This document shows positions 8,535 to 16,635 of a stretch of 64,000 bases of DNA, in pieces. Every line of letters starts with the position of its first letter. The stretch's first letter is position 1. Source of the stretch: Mesorhizobium escarrei (lineage in GTDB: Bacteria; Pseudomonadota; Alphaproteobacteria; Rhizobiales; Rhizobiaceae); contig NZ_CAKXZT010000013.1 in the NCBI RefSeq assembly GCF_935825525.1, forward strand, positions 1 to 64,000, in the 5' to 3' direction. The translations under genes and the position numbers were made by a program. The notes under the pieces are model-generated. The model was not told the DNA's origin. It was given only the letters and a program-made list of their open reading frames with translations, and searched no databases.

Positions 8535-9131
8535 GTGCGCGATCTCCGAGGGATGCGCATACTGATCGTCGAAGACGATTGGATATTGGCCGGCGATCTT
8601 GCAAGATATTTCGGCAATATGGGCGCGGTCGTCCTCGGCCCTGCGGCGACAGTCGAACACGCCTCTATGCATACCGAGGTGGCTGAGGCCGCGATCCTCG
8701 ACGTCAATCTCAACGGCCGGCGGGTGTTTCCGATCGCAGACGAACTGATGCGCCGCGGCGTTCCCTTCGTCTTTTTCAGCGGTGACGAGGACATCGTCAT
8801 TCCTGAACGTCTCCGCCACGCCAGCAATCTTCGGAAGTCGTCGGATAGCTACGCCGTCTTTGATGCCTTGTTCCCTCCGGAAAAATCCGCCTTGGCGGGT
8901 AGCTCTCCCGTGACCTTATCGGACAACGTCTTCTCACTTCTGCCGAAGCTCAGGCTCGCGGCACGTCTGCTTCTGGGCGACGTTGGTGCTTCCGATCGGC
9001 TGGTCGAACGAACGCTGGAGCGCGCCATCGGCGAGATCGACAGGAGGCGGGCCGGCGTATCGACCGAAGATTGGCTGAACGCCATCATGCGAAACATTGC
9101 CAGATCGGGCGGAACCAGCCTGTTGCACTGA
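8535..9131 (+). CDS. Response regulator with C-terminal sigma-region-2-like domain (inverted PhyR-like)
   Basis: 198 residues from GTG 8535 (an ATG at 8553 is an alternative). Residues 7-118 form a receiver: ILIVEDDW, phosphoacceptor Asp56 in AAILDVNLNG, FFSGDED and LRKSS. Residues about 138-192 align by eye with sigma region 2 of the EcfG-type protein encoded at 29328: LPKLRLAARLL / IPALRAFARTF, DRLVERTLERAIGEID / DDLVQETLTKGLANID, and STEDWLNAIMRN / RMKSWLFTIMRN. PhyR anti-anti-sigma factors carry a full sigma-like domain at the N-terminus and the receiver at the C-terminus. Here the order is reversed and no sigma-4-like part is visible. It probably competes for, or docks on, the NepR-like protein encoded just upstream. 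Confidence 0.8.
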   Translation: MRDLRGMRILIVEDDWILAGDLARYFGNMGAVVLGPAATVEHASMHTEVAEAAILDVNLNGRRVFPIADELMRRGVPFVFFSGDEDIVIPERLRHASNLRKSSDSYAVFDALFPPEKSALAGSSPVTLSDNVFSLLPKLRLAARLLLGDVGASDRLVERTLERAIGEIDRRRAGVSTEDWLNAIMRNIARSGGTSLLH

Positions 9132-9284
9132 GGCTGCGACCGTTCGACAACCGCCGCGCGTTTAACCTCTGATACTTTCCAAGTCCGGAGTATCTAATCA
9201 AAACAGCGAGCTAGAGTGAAGTTCTCTGCCGGAACGCGAGGCGTGCCTTAAGAGCTCCCCGACACCGCTGACTGAGCCGCCTCC

Positions 9285-9557
9285 TCATCCATTCTGGTTG
9301 CGGTCGACGAACTTGTTGAACCGGCTGGTTTTGCCGCCGCCGGTTTCGTCCTGGTAGAGGAAGGCCAGATCGTTCTCGTCGAAAATCCGGAAGAACTCAT
9401 CCCATTCAATGGGCTCGAGCTTCTCCTCGGGCTCGCCAAAATCGATCCGCAAGATGCCGCCCTCGCCCTTGGTTCGTACAACCGCAGGTTGTCCACCACG
9501 ATCTTCGGCCCATTGGCGGATCTCGTCATGATTAGTGGTTGTTTTCGATTCAGACAT
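9285..9557 (-). CDS. Small conserved hypothetical protein of rhizobial type
   Basis: 90 residues. The ATG at 9557 follows AAAGGGAGA, which decides it over an in-frame start at 9686. The sequence has an N-terminal helix (NHDEIRQWAEDRGGQPA), a short beta-rich part (GGILRIDFGEPEE) and WDEFFRIFDENDLAFLYQDE. Homologous short proteins with this ARGG..A/ILRIDFG/FLYQD pattern are widespread in rhizobia and other bacteria and are uncharacterised. A GGAAC-N16-GGTT element 147 bases upstream may make it a general stress gene. No membrane segment. Confidence 0.72.
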   Translation of the reverse strand: MSESKTTTNHDEIRQWAEDRGGQPAVVRTKGEGGILRIDFGEPEEKLEPIEWDEFFRIFDENDLAFLYQDETGGGKTSRFNKFVDRNQNG

Positions 9558-9703
9558 TGAAATCTCCCTTTGATCCAGGCCTTGCAGGCGACGTGTGAGG
9601 CTCATGATCAGGTCTGGCTTGCTACGCGATACCGTTTCGATCACAGCCAGCTGCCCAGCCACTCCTTGCGCCCACAGGCCGCCCACGGCCGGATGAGCGC
9701 CCT

Positions 9704-9728
9704 AACCCCAAAGAAGCTGCAATGTTCC
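9704..9728 (-). promoter_or_regulatory. EcfG-like promoter (GGAAC-N16-GGTT), possibly for gene 9285-9557
   Basis: Minus strand GGAAC (9728-9724), 16 bases, GGTT (9707-9704). One mismatch to consensus, and 147 bases from the start codon, so the leader would be long. Confidence 0.35.
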
Positions 9729-9807
9729 AGCGCAGGGCCCAAGGCTCGTCCGCTACGTGTTCACCTCGGTTTGCGGCCTCCCCAAAACCATCTTTGTTGA
9801 AGCAGAG

Positions 9808-9832
9808 GGAACAAACCTTTTGCCAAACAGTT
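9808..9832 (+). promoter_or_regulatory. EcfG-like promoter (GGAAC-N16-AGTT) in front of the glycan operon
   Basis: GGAAC (9808-9812), 16 bases, AGTT (9829-9832), ending 34 bases before the first GTG of the glycan operon at 9867. One mismatch to consensus. If real, the whole operon is induced by general stress. Confidence 0.45.
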
Positions 9833-9866
9833 CGGGGCGCCAAGGCCATTTGCGTAAGGAGTTGTC

Positions 9867-10973
9867 GTGAAACGCATACTGGTTACAGGAGGGTGCGGTT
9901 TCATCGGCCGCCACGTCGTCCAGGAACTCGTTGAACATGGTTATGCCGTCTGCATTCTCGATGCGCTGCTGGAACAGGTGCACGGCAGCGAGGCGATCAG
10001 CCTGCCGGCAGGAGCCGACCTGATCAAAGGCGACGTTCGCGATCGCGACGCCGTCGCTGAGGCGCTCCGGGGCGTCGACGCCACTATCCATCTCGCCGCC
10101 GAGGTCGGTGTCGGCCAGTCCATGTACGAGATCGCCCGCTATGTCGGCGCGAACGACCTCGGCACCGCCACCCTGCTCGAGGCACTGATCAAACATCCGG
10201 TCGAGCGGATCGTCGTCGCTTCGTCGATGAGCGTCTACGGCGAGGGTCTCTATGCCACGCCAGGCGGCCGGCGCGTCGACAATGCACGGCGGCAGGCTAA
10301 CGACGTCAAGAGCGGCCAATGGAATCCGCTGTCGGCGGCGGATGAAAGCCTGTCGCCCCTGCCGACTGACGAGGAAAAGCCGGTCGACCTCGCCTCGATC
10401 TATGCGCTGACGAAATATGCCCAGGAGCGCGCCGTGCTGATCTTCGGCGATGCCTATGGCGTCGACGCGGTGGCGCTGCGCCTGTTCAACGTCTTCGGCG
10501 CCGGACAGGCGCTGTCAAACCCGTACACCGGCGTTTTGGCGAATTTCGCTTCCCGCCTCGCCAACGGCCAGCGGCCGATGATTTTCGAAGATGGCGAGCA
10601 GAAACGCGACTTCGTGCATGTGCGCGACGTCGCCCGCGCCTTCCGCCTGGCGCTAGAACAACGCCAGGCGCGCGGCCACGTCATCAACATCGGCAGCGGC
10701 CGGGCCTATGCGATCAGCGAGGTCGCCCGGCTGCTCGCCGACGCCATGGGCGTGCCGGACCATCGGCCTGATATCCTCGGCAAGGCGCGCGCCGGCGATA
10801 TCCGCAATTGCTTCGCTGATATCTCGAAGGCGCGCGAACTGCTCGGTTTCGAGCCGCAGCGCCGGCTGGAGGATTCACTCGACGAGTTCGTCGCATGGGT
10901 GCGCAACACGGTCGCCATCGACCGCGGCGCCGACATGAAACGGGAACTCGAAGAGCGAGGACTGGTATCATGA
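9867..10973 (+). CDS. NAD-dependent sugar-nucleotide epimerase/dehydratase (extended SDR)
   Basis: 368 residues from GTG 9867, preceded by AAGGAG. N-terminal Rossmann motif GGCGFIGRHVV, catalytic YxxxK in YALTKYAQE, and a substrate region QKRDFVHVRDVARA typical of UDP-glucose 4-epimerase and dTDP-rhamnose 4-epimerase-like enzymes. It probably interconverts an NDP-hexose in the cytoplasm. It is the first gene of the glycan operon and its stop overlaps the next start (ATGA). The length is normal for the family. The exact sugar nucleotide cannot be read from the sequence. Confidence 0.9.
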   Translation: MKRILVTGGCGFIGRHVVQELVEHGYAVCILDALLEQVHGSEAISLPAGADLIKGDVRDRDAVAEALRGVDATIHLAAEVGVGQSMYEIARYVGANDLGTATLLEALIKHPVERIVVASSMSVYGEGLYATPGGRRVDNARRQANDVKSGQWNPLSAADESLSPLPTDEEKPVDLASIYALTKYAQERAVLIFGDAYGVDAVALRLFNVFGAGQALSNPYTGVLANFASRLANGQRPMIFEDGEQKRDFVHVRDVARAFRLALEQRQARGHVINIGSGRAYAISEVARLLADAMGVPDHRPDILGKARAGDIRNCFADISKARELLGFEPQRRLEDSLDEFVAWVRNTVAIDRGADMKRELEERGLVS

Positions 10974-12037
10974 GGCCGGACGGTTTTCGTGAAGCGCCGG
11001 TTGCCATCGTCGGCGGCAGCGGCTTCATCGGCTCGAACCTTGCCGACAGCCTGTTGTCGGATGGGGTGCCGGTTCTGGTCATCGACAATCTCAGCCGCCC
11101 GGGCGTCGATCAGAACCTGGCCTGGCTGGCGCAGAAGCACGGCAATCAACTTGCCGTGGAAACCGTTGATGTCCGGGATAGAGACGTGCTGGCGCCGCTT
11201 TTGGCGCATGCCAAGGCGATATTCCATCTCGCCGCGCAGACCGCTGTCACCACGAGCCTCGTCCAGCCAAGCGAAGATTTCGACATCAATCTTCGTGGAA
11301 CCTTCAACGTCCTGGAAGCGGCTCGTCGCAGCGGTCGACGCATTCCGGTGATCTTCGCCAGCACGAACAAGGTCTATGGCGGCCTGCCCGACGTCACAGT
11401 GCGCGAAGAGGACGATCGGTGCGTGCCCTGCGATGCCGGCATCCGCGCCAACGGCATAGACGAGACCTGCGGCCTGGATTTCTGCACGCCCTATGGCTGC
11501 TCCAAAGGCGCGGCCGACCAATATGTGCTCGATTATGCCAAGTCGTACGATATGCCGACCGCGGTCCTGCGCATGAGCTGCATCTACGGGCCGCGCCAGT
11601 TCGGCACGGAGGACCAGGGCTGGGTTGCCCATTTTCTGCTCAGCGCGCTTTCCGGCCGGCCGATCACGATCTACGGCAACGGCAAGCAGGTGCGCGATAT
11701 CCTTCATGTCTCCGACGCCGTTGCGGCCTATCGCGGGGTACTTGCCAGGATCGACGACATCCGGGGCCAAGCATTCAATCTCGGTGGCGGACCGGGCAAC
11801 GCCGTCAGCCTGCGCATGCTGATCGAGGAGATCGGCGAACTCACCGGGCGGACGCTCTCGATCCGCTACGACCGGGAACGCACCGGCGACCAACCTTTCT
11901 TTGTCGCCGACACCCGAAAGATAGAAGCGACGCTCGGCTGGAAAGCGCATGTCTCCTGGCGCGACGGCGTCCGCGATCTCGCCGAGTGGCTCCAACGTCA
12001 TCGCCTCGAGCCTGAACCCGCGAGGTACGTGGCATGA
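10970..12037 (+). CDS. NAD-dependent epimerase, CDP-paratose 2-epimerase-like (extended SDR)
   Basis: 355 residues. The ATG overlaps the previous stop, which decides the start. Rossmann motif GGSGFIGSNLADSL, catalytic Tyr-Lys in YGCSKGAAD, and a C-terminal part (FNLGGGPGNAVSL) typical of CDP-paratose/CDP-tyvelose 2-epimerase-like SDR enzymes. The RPGVDQNLAWL segment after the first strand is also characteristic of that subgroup. It probably acts in the same NDP-sugar pathway as the gene before it. The radical SAM gene starts 4 bases inside this stop. Confidence 0.87.
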   Translation: MRPDGFREAPVAIVGGSGFIGSNLADSLLSDGVPVLVIDNLSRPGVDQNLAWLAQKHGNQLAVETVDVRDRDVLAPLLAHAKAIFHLAAQTAVTTSLVQPSEDFDINLRGTFNVLEAARRSGRRIPVIFASTNKVYGGLPDVTVREEDDRCVPCDAGIRANGIDETCGLDFCTPYGCSKGAADQYVLDYAKSYDMPTAVLRMSCIYGPRQFGTEDQGWVAHFLLSALSGRPITIYGNGKQVRDILHVSDAVAAYRGVLARIDDIRGQAFNLGGGPGNAVSLRMLIEEIGELTGRTLSIRYDRERTGDQPFFVADTRKIEATLGWKAHVSWRDGVRDLAEWLQRHRLEPEPARYVA

Positions 12038-13326
12038 AAGTCGCCCTGGTCAATCCATTCTGGACCTACGAGGACAGCATCTATTTCGGCTGCCGCCAGC
12101 CACATCTGCCGCTGGAACTGGGCTACTCGAAAGCCTTGCTGGAGGCCGACGGCCATCAGGTGCTGATGCTGGACGGGCAAATCCAGAAGCTGGACAACGC
12201 AGCACTTGCCGATCGCGCCGCCGCTTTCGCACCAGCCATGACGGTCGTCAGCACGGCGCCGACCTATTTGTTCTGGCGCTGCGCGCCGCCCGAGCTGCGT
12301 GTGCCCGCCGACTTCCTCAACCGCCTCGCCGGGCACGGCGGCCGCACAGTGGCTGTCGGACCGCACGGCTCGGCGACGCCGGCGCCGACGCTGCGCAAGC
12401 TGGGCGTCGATGTCGTGGTGCGCGGCGAATGCGAAGAGGTCATCGCCGAACTCGCCCGCCGTGACGATTGGAGCGCCGTGCCCCACACCGCCCATCTCGA
12501 ACAGGGAAAACTTGTCGGCAATGGCGGCGTTCACGCCAGTTCCTTTGTCGATCATCCGCCCCTCAGCTGGCCGTCCGATTGGATTGCCGCCCATTCGCAC
12601 CATCACCACCGGTTCGAAGACGATCAGGTGGGTTTCGGAGCGGAGGTCGAGGCGTCTCGCGGCTGCCCCTACAATTGCAGCTTCTGCGCCAAGATCGATT
12701 TCCGCGACGCCTACCGTCGCAGGAACCACGATGCGATCATCGCGGAAATCGATCGGCTGATCGGGCAAGGCGTCGGCTACATCTATTTTATCGACGAGAT
12801 CTTCCTGCCGCAGAAGGCGCTGCTGGAGGCACTGGTCGATCGCGACGTCAAGTTCGGCGTGCAGACCCGCATCGATCTTTGGAAGCCGGAGCTCCTGGAA
12901 CTGCTGGGTGCCGCCGGCTGCGTTTCGATCGAAGCCGGCCTTGAAAGCCTGACGGTGGAAGGCCGGGCCATGCTGGCAAAGCGTTGCCGGCTGGGCACCG
13001 AGGAATTGGCCGCTTTGCTGGTCAATGCACGACGTCACGTTCCGTTCGTCCAGGCCAATCTGATCGGCGTCGTCGAGGACGATCCCGCTCTGGTCGATCA
13101 TTGGCGCAAGCACCTCATTGACCGCGGCGTGTGGGCCAACGAGCCGGTGCCGCTCTATCCCTACCCCAGTTCGCCCAGCTATCGCGAGCTTTGGGGCGAG
13201 CCCGACGATCTCGCCTGGGAGCGCGCCCACGAGCATTACCTGGCCTCGTTCCGGACGTTCAGCGACATCCAGGAGAAGCGCCCGCGACCGCTGGCCGAGT
13301 TGGAGGCGACATGTTGCAGTCACTGA
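12034..13326 (+). CDS. B12-binding domain radical SAM protein
   Basis: 430 residues. The N-terminal 150 residues form a cobalamin-binding-like alpha/beta domain (VALVNPFW, VVSTAPTY, VAVGPHGSATPA). The radical SAM core follows, with the Fe4S4 ligands Cys211, Cys215 and Cys218 in RGCPYNCSFC and a barrel including IYFIDEIFLP and VSIEAGLES. Such class B enzymes are usually methyltransferases acting at unactivated carbon, or perform other radical rearrangements. Inside a sugar operon it probably modifies a sugar or lipid-linked intermediate. It is flanked by overlapping genes on both sides. I recall an NCBI protein family for B12-binding radical SAM proteins of conserved oligosaccharide loci, but could not check membership. 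Confidence 0.9.
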   Translation: MKVALVNPFWTYEDSIYFGCRQPHLPLELGYSKALLEADGHQVLMLDGQIQKLDNAALADRAAAFAPAMTVVSTAPTYLFWRCAPPELRVPADFLNRLAGHGGRTVAVGPHGSATPAPTLRKLGVDVVVRGECEEVIAELARRDDWSAVPHTAHLEQGKLVGNGGVHASSFVDHPPLSWPSDWIAAHSHHHHRFEDDQVGFGAEVEASRGCPYNCSFCAKIDFRDAYRRRNHDAIIAEIDRLIGQGVGYIYFIDEIFLPQKALLEALVDRDVKFGVQTRIDLWKPELLELLGAAGCVSIEAGLESLTVEGRAMLAKRCRLGTEELAALLVNARRHVPFVQANLIGVVEDDPALVDHWRKHLIDRGVWANEPVPLYPYPSSPSYRELWGEPDDLAWERAHEHYLASFRTFSDIQEKRPRPLAELEATCCSH

Positions 13327-14411
13327 TCCGCCGCCCGCGGCGAATCTTGATGACCGTCGATGCCGTCGGCGGCGTCTGGCGCTACGCGCTTGATCTGGCG
13401 CGGGAGCTGGCTCATGGCGGCGACAGCATCGTGCTCGCCGGGCTAGGCCCGGAACCGTCCGAGGAGCAGGCGGAGGAGGCACAGGCTCTCGCTGATTTGG
13501 CGTGGCTCAAGACACCGCCGGACTGGATGACCCGCAATGAGGGCGATTTGGAAATGTTGCCGCAGGAACTGCGCGCGCTTGTTTGCGATTACGCGATCGA
13601 CCTCGTCCATCTCAATGCGCCGACGCAGGCCGTGGGACTTGATCTGCCCTGCCCGATCGTGACGGTCTCGCACTCATGCGTTGTGACCTGGCTCCACGCC
13701 GTCAGGGGACAGGCTGTGGACGGCGAATGGGCCTGGCAGAAAGACCGCAACAGACGCGGTTTCGATTGGGCCAATGCGGTAATCGCGCCCAGCCGCAGCC
13801 ATGCCGACATGCTCGAGGCCTGCTACGGGCCGATCGCCCGCCTGAGCGTTGTCAGCAACGGCACACGGCCGGGTCCAAAGGCAGAGAGACGCGAACCAGT
13901 GGTTCTCGCCGCCGCGCGCTGGTGGGACGAAGGAAAGAACGCAGCTACGCTGGACGAGGCAGCAGCGCTGACGAAATGGCCGGTCTTTGCTGCCGGGCCG
14001 ATCGAGGGCGCCGATGGGCAACGCGCGAATTTCACCAATGTCGTTGCTCTGGGTTCTGTCTGCCACGATGAGGTGCGTCGGTTGATGGCGCGGGCCGGCA
14101 TCTTCGTATCGCCGTCCGTCTATGAACCCTTTGGCCTTGCCGCCCTGGAGGCAGCGACGTCCGCAACACCTTTGGTGCTTGCCGACATCCCGACCTATCG
14201 CGAATTGTGGAATGGCGCGGCCATGTTCTACGACGTCCATGATCCACGCGATCTCGCCAGATGTGTCGATTGTCTCTCTGAAGACGTCCAACATAGGCGC
14301 CGGCTCGGCGAAGCCGCCGCACGCCGAGCGCGCAAATTTTCACTAGCAAGGCAAGCGGCGGGCATGCACGACATCTACGATCGGGCCGCCCTGGCCGTTG
14401 CGGAACGCTGA
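13311..14411 (+). CDS. Glycosyltransferase family 4-like protein
   Basis: 366 residues. The ATG at 13311 follows TGGAGG and lies 16 bases inside the radical SAM gene. N-terminal Rossmann half with VGGVWRYALDLARELAHGG (glycine-rich acceptor loop). C-terminal GT-B half with RWWDEGKN, and the family 4 EX7E motif as EPFGLAALEAA. Predicted to be a retaining, NDP-sugar dependent cytoplasmic transferase adding one residue to the operon's glycan. The next gene starts 2 bases after the stop. Confidence 0.9.
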   Translation: MLQSLIRRPRRILMTVDAVGGVWRYALDLARELAHGGDSIVLAGLGPEPSEEQAEEAQALADLAWLKTPPDWMTRNEGDLEMLPQELRALVCDYAIDLVHLNAPTQAVGLDLPCPIVTVSHSCVVTWLHAVRGQAVDGEWAWQKDRNRRGFDWANAVIAPSRSHADMLEACYGPIARLSVVSNGTRPGPKAERREPVVLAAARWWDEGKNAATLDEAAALTKWPVFAAGPIEGADGQRANFTNVVALGSVCHDEVRRLMARAGIFVSPSVYEPFGLAALEAATSATPLVLADIPTYRELWNGAAMFYDVHDPRDLARCVDCLSEDVQHRRRLGEAAARRARKFSLARQAAGMHDIYDRAALAVAER

Positions 14412-14413
14412 CA

Positions 14414-15544
14414 ATGCGGTTCCTGTTCTACACCCATTCGGTCGTTTCCGACTGGAACCACGGCAACGCACATTTCCTGCGCGGCATCATGCGGGAGCTT
14501 GTTGCACGCGGACACCAGGCGATCGCGCTGGAGCCAGCAGACGGCTGGAGCCGTTCGAACCTGCTGGCAGAGAAAGGGCCCTTCGCGGTCGAGCGCTTCA
14601 GAAAGGATTTTCCGGAGCTGATGTCGGTGACCTACGACGCCTCCTTCGACCATGAAGGCTGGGTTGCCGGCGCCGATGTGGTGATCGTCCACGAATGGAC
14701 CGACCCGGACGTTGTCGAGCGCATCGGCAGAACCAGGGCGAATGGAGGGGGCTTTACGCTTCTGTTCCATGACACCCACCATCGCGCCGTCTCGGCGACG
14801 CAGGCGATCTCGGCTCTGCGGCTGGAGCATTATGACGGCGTGCTCGCCTTCGGCGAGGCGTTGCGGGAAAGCTATCTTCGCGCCGGCTGGGGCAAACGTG
14901 CTTTCACCTGGCACGAGGCGGCGGATGAGCGCCTGTTCAAGCCGCACCCGGAGATCGACCCGACAGCCGACCTGATCTGGATCGGCAACTGGGGCGATGA
15001 CGAGCGCAGTGCCGAAATCAAGGAATTCCTGATCGATCCAGTGGAAGAACTTGGCCTGCGTGGCACTGTTCATGGCGTGCGCTATCCACGCGAAGCGCTC
15101 GCCGATCTTGCCGCCGCCGGCCTGGGTTACGAAGGCTGGATTGCCAATGCCGACGTGCCCAAGGCATTCGCGGCACACCGCGTTACCGTCCACATCCCGC
15201 GGCGCCCGTATCGGGAGAGTCTACCCGGCATCCCGACGATCCGCATGTTCGAGGCGCTCGCCTGTGGTATCCCGCTCGTTTCAGCGCCTTGGGCCGATGT
15301 CGAGCAACTCTTCAGGCCAGGCATCGACTTTCTTTTCGCGCGCGACGGGTCCGAGATGTGCCGTCATCTTCGCGACATGCTGGACGATGCTGACCTGGCC
15401 GCCTCTCTGGTGAAATCCGGCCTCGAAACCATCCGGACGCGACATACTTGCCGGCACCGGGCGGACGAGCTGTTCGACGTGCTCGCCGAGTGCGGCAACA
15501 GCCAGGCCATGGATCGCATCGCCATAGAGGAGACAGTCGCATGA
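14414..15544 (+). CDS. CgeB-like glycosyltransferase (GT-B fold)
   Basis: 376 residues. The N-terminus MRFLFYTHSVVSDWNHGNAH and the C-terminal segment IRMFEALACGIPLVSAPW are typical of the CgeB/Glyco_trans_1_2 group. In these proteins a glycosyltransferase C-terminal lobe follows a divergent acceptor lobe. The DLIWIGNWGDDER segment in the middle is shared by the other CgeB-like members of this operon (AFLGNR, YLGTYSSDR). It probably transfers a sugar to a small acceptor or a lipid carrier. It overlaps the next gene by ATGA. Donor and acceptor unknown. Confidence 0.85.
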   Translation: MRFLFYTHSVVSDWNHGNAHFLRGIMRELVARGHQAIALEPADGWSRSNLLAEKGPFAVERFRKDFPELMSVTYDASFDHEGWVAGADVVIVHEWTDPDVVERIGRTRANGGGFTLLFHDTHHRAVSATQAISALRLEHYDGVLAFGEALRESYLRAGWGKRAFTWHEAADERLFKPHPEIDPTADLIWIGNWGDDERSAEIKEFLIDPVEELGLRGTVHGVRYPREALADLAAAGLGYEGWIANADVPKAFAAHRVTVHIPRRPYRESLPGIPTIRMFEALACGIPLVSAPWADVEQLFRPGIDFLFARDGSEMCRHLRDMLDDADLAASLVKSGLETIRTRHTCRHRADELFDVLAECGNSQAMDRIAIEETVA

Positions 15545-16635
15545 AGATTGCATTTTATGGATCGAGCCTGCTGTCGTCCTATTGGAACGGCGCGGCGACC
15601 TATTACCGCGGATTGCTCAAGGCTCTTTCTCAGCTCGGCTACGAGATCACTTTCTATGAACCGGACGTCTACGACAGGCAGAAGAACCGCGATATCGAGG
15701 CACCAGACTGGTGCAACGTCGTCATCTACGAGGCGACCCCGCATGCATTGATGCAGGTGGCAGCAAGCGCAGGCGAAGCCGACATCGTCGTCAAGGCGAG
15801 CGGAGTAGGCTTCGAGGACGAGGCGCTGTTGCGTGCCGTGCTCGACCACGCCCGGACGGATGCGCTGACAGTGTTCTGGGATGTCGACGCACCGGCCACT
15901 CTGGGCCAATTGCGCGACGAGCCGGATCACCCCCTGCACCGCGCTTTGCGGGAGATCGACCTTGTTCTCACCTATGGCGGCGGCGATCCGGTCGTCTGGG
16001 CCTATCGTGCGCTGGGGGCCGCCGAATGCGTGCCGATCTACAATGCGCTCGACCCCGAAACGCACCATCCGGTCGCGAAGGATAAGCGTTTCGCCTGCGA
16101 CCTTGCCTTTCTCGGCAACCGCCTGCCGGACCGTGAAGCACGCGTCGAAGCCTTCTTCCTCGATCCGGCCAGCCGATCGGGCGATCAGCGTTTCCTGCTT
16201 GGCGGATCGGGTTGGGGTGACAAGCAGCTTCCGGCAAATGTCGCATGGCTCGGCCACGTCGGGACGCGGGACCACAATGCGTTCAATGTCACCCCCAAAG
16301 CGGTGCTGAACATCAGCCGCGACAGCATGGCCGCCAACGGCTTTTCGCCTGCCACGCGCGTCTTCGAGGCTGCGGGTGCCGGCGCATGCCTCATCACCGA
16401 CGCCTGGCTCGGCGTCGAATTGTTCCTGGCCCCCGGGGAAGAGATCCTGGTGGCGCGCGATGGCAATGATGTCGCCGAAATCATGCGCACCCTCACCCCC
16501 CAGCGGGCAAGGGCGATCGGCGCATCTGCGCTTCGGCGTGTCCTCGCCGAGCATACCTATGCGTTAAGGGCAGCTGTGGCCGACGCTGTCTTCAGGCGTC
16601 ATTTCGAGCGCCCCACCGTGGAGGCAGCCGAATGA
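15541..16635 (+). CDS. CgeB-like glycosyltransferase
   Basis: 364 residues. The ATG overlaps the previous stop. N-terminus MKIAFYGSSLLSSYWNGAAT; a mid segment FWDVDAPATLGQL matching FYDIDTPVTLTKL and FYDLDTPVTLARI of the paralogues at 16632 and 21006; and a C-terminal ATRVFEAAGAGACLITDAW matching VRLFEAAACGTAIISDRW. It is therefore one of three related CgeB-like transferases in the operon, probably acting in sequence on one glycan. Cytoplasmic. The stop overlaps the next start. Confidence 0.85.
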   Translation: MKIAFYGSSLLSSYWNGAATYYRGLLKALSQLGYEITFYEPDVYDRQKNRDIEAPDWCNVVIYEATPHALMQVAASAGEADIVVKASGVGFEDEALLRAVLDHARTDALTVFWDVDAPATLGQLRDEPDHPLHRALREIDLVLTYGGGDPVVWAYRALGAAECVPIYNALDPETHHPVAKDKRFACDLAFLGNRLPDREARVEAFFLDPASRSGDQRFLLGGSGWGDKQLPANVAWLGHVGTRDHNAFNVTPKAVLNISRDSMAANGFSPATRVFEAAGAGACLITDAWLGVELFLAPGEEILVARDGNDVAEIMRTLTPQRARAIGASALRRVLAEHTYALRAAVADAVFRRHFERPTVEAAE

